A DNA stretch of 6,015 bases from an uncultured Thalassospira sp. Its GTDB lineage: Bacteria; Pseudomonadota; Alphaproteobacteria; Rhodospirillales_A; Thalassospiraceae. Both the position numbers and the translations under genes were made by a program. The notes below the pieces were generated by a model that was not told the DNA's origin, made no database searches, and saw only the letters and a list, made by a program, of their open reading frames with translations. Of the stretch, positions 6,015 to 6,015 are shown one piece after another (positions within the stretch are counted from its first letter, which is position 1; every line of letters begins with the position of its first letter). Location: the NCBI GenBank assembly GCA_946885765.1, contig CAMPHD010000211.1:1-6015 (forward strand). Reading direction: 5' to 3'.

Positions 6015-6015
6015 C

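Noticed and set aside
1..6015. Defence island, prophage, transposon or CRISPR
   Set aside because: No nuclease, integrase, transposase, repeat array or terminal repeats are seen, and gene content and base composition appear uniform.

Overview
The window looks like chromosomal DNA from an alphaproteobacterium. It has moderately high GC and dense gene packing. The protein sequences resemble the marine Rhodospirillales type, and Thalassospira is my best guess. That assignment is from recollection of protein style only; no rRNA or other marker gene is present. I see no insertion sequence, CRISPR array, tRNA, rRNA or clear sign of horizontal transfer.

Left part (1-4383, all + strand): a signalling block. 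It opens with the 3' part of a PAS-GGDEF-EAL protein that makes and/or degrades cyclic di-GMP; its 5' end lies outside the window. After a 63-bp gap that starts with a perfect TATAAT box come three tightly packed genes: a single-domain CheY-like response regulator, a two-active-site CheC-type phosphatase (ATGA overlap with the regulator), and a soluble PAS-PAS histidine kinase. The natural reading is a self-contained phosphorylation loop: the kinase phosphorylates the regulator, and CheC removes the phosphate. The output may reach cyclic-di-GMP metabolism through the neighbouring gene, but that link is inferred from position only. No CheA, CheW, CheD or receptor gene is visible, so this is not a standard chemotaxis operon.

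Middle part (4384-5212): a MerR-family regulator resembling LiuR, the repressor of leucine/isovalerate catabolism. A perfect 7-bp inverted repeat just upstream of its start is a strong candidate autoregulatory operator. It converges, with only 3 bp between stop codons, on a minus-strand gene for a small DUF454/YbaN-type inner-membrane protein.

Right part (5213-6015): a 164-bp divergent intergenic region with a plausible sigma-70 promoter for the DUF454 gene and two short inverted repeats. It is followed by arfB (GGQ-motif rescue hydrolase for stalled ribosomes) on the + strand. The C-terminal end of a probable TetR-type regulator enters from the right edge on the - strand, with a likely terminator around its stop codon.

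The most interesting item is the response regulator-CheC-histidine kinase trio. I found no evidence for a wholly new system; most genes belong to known families.
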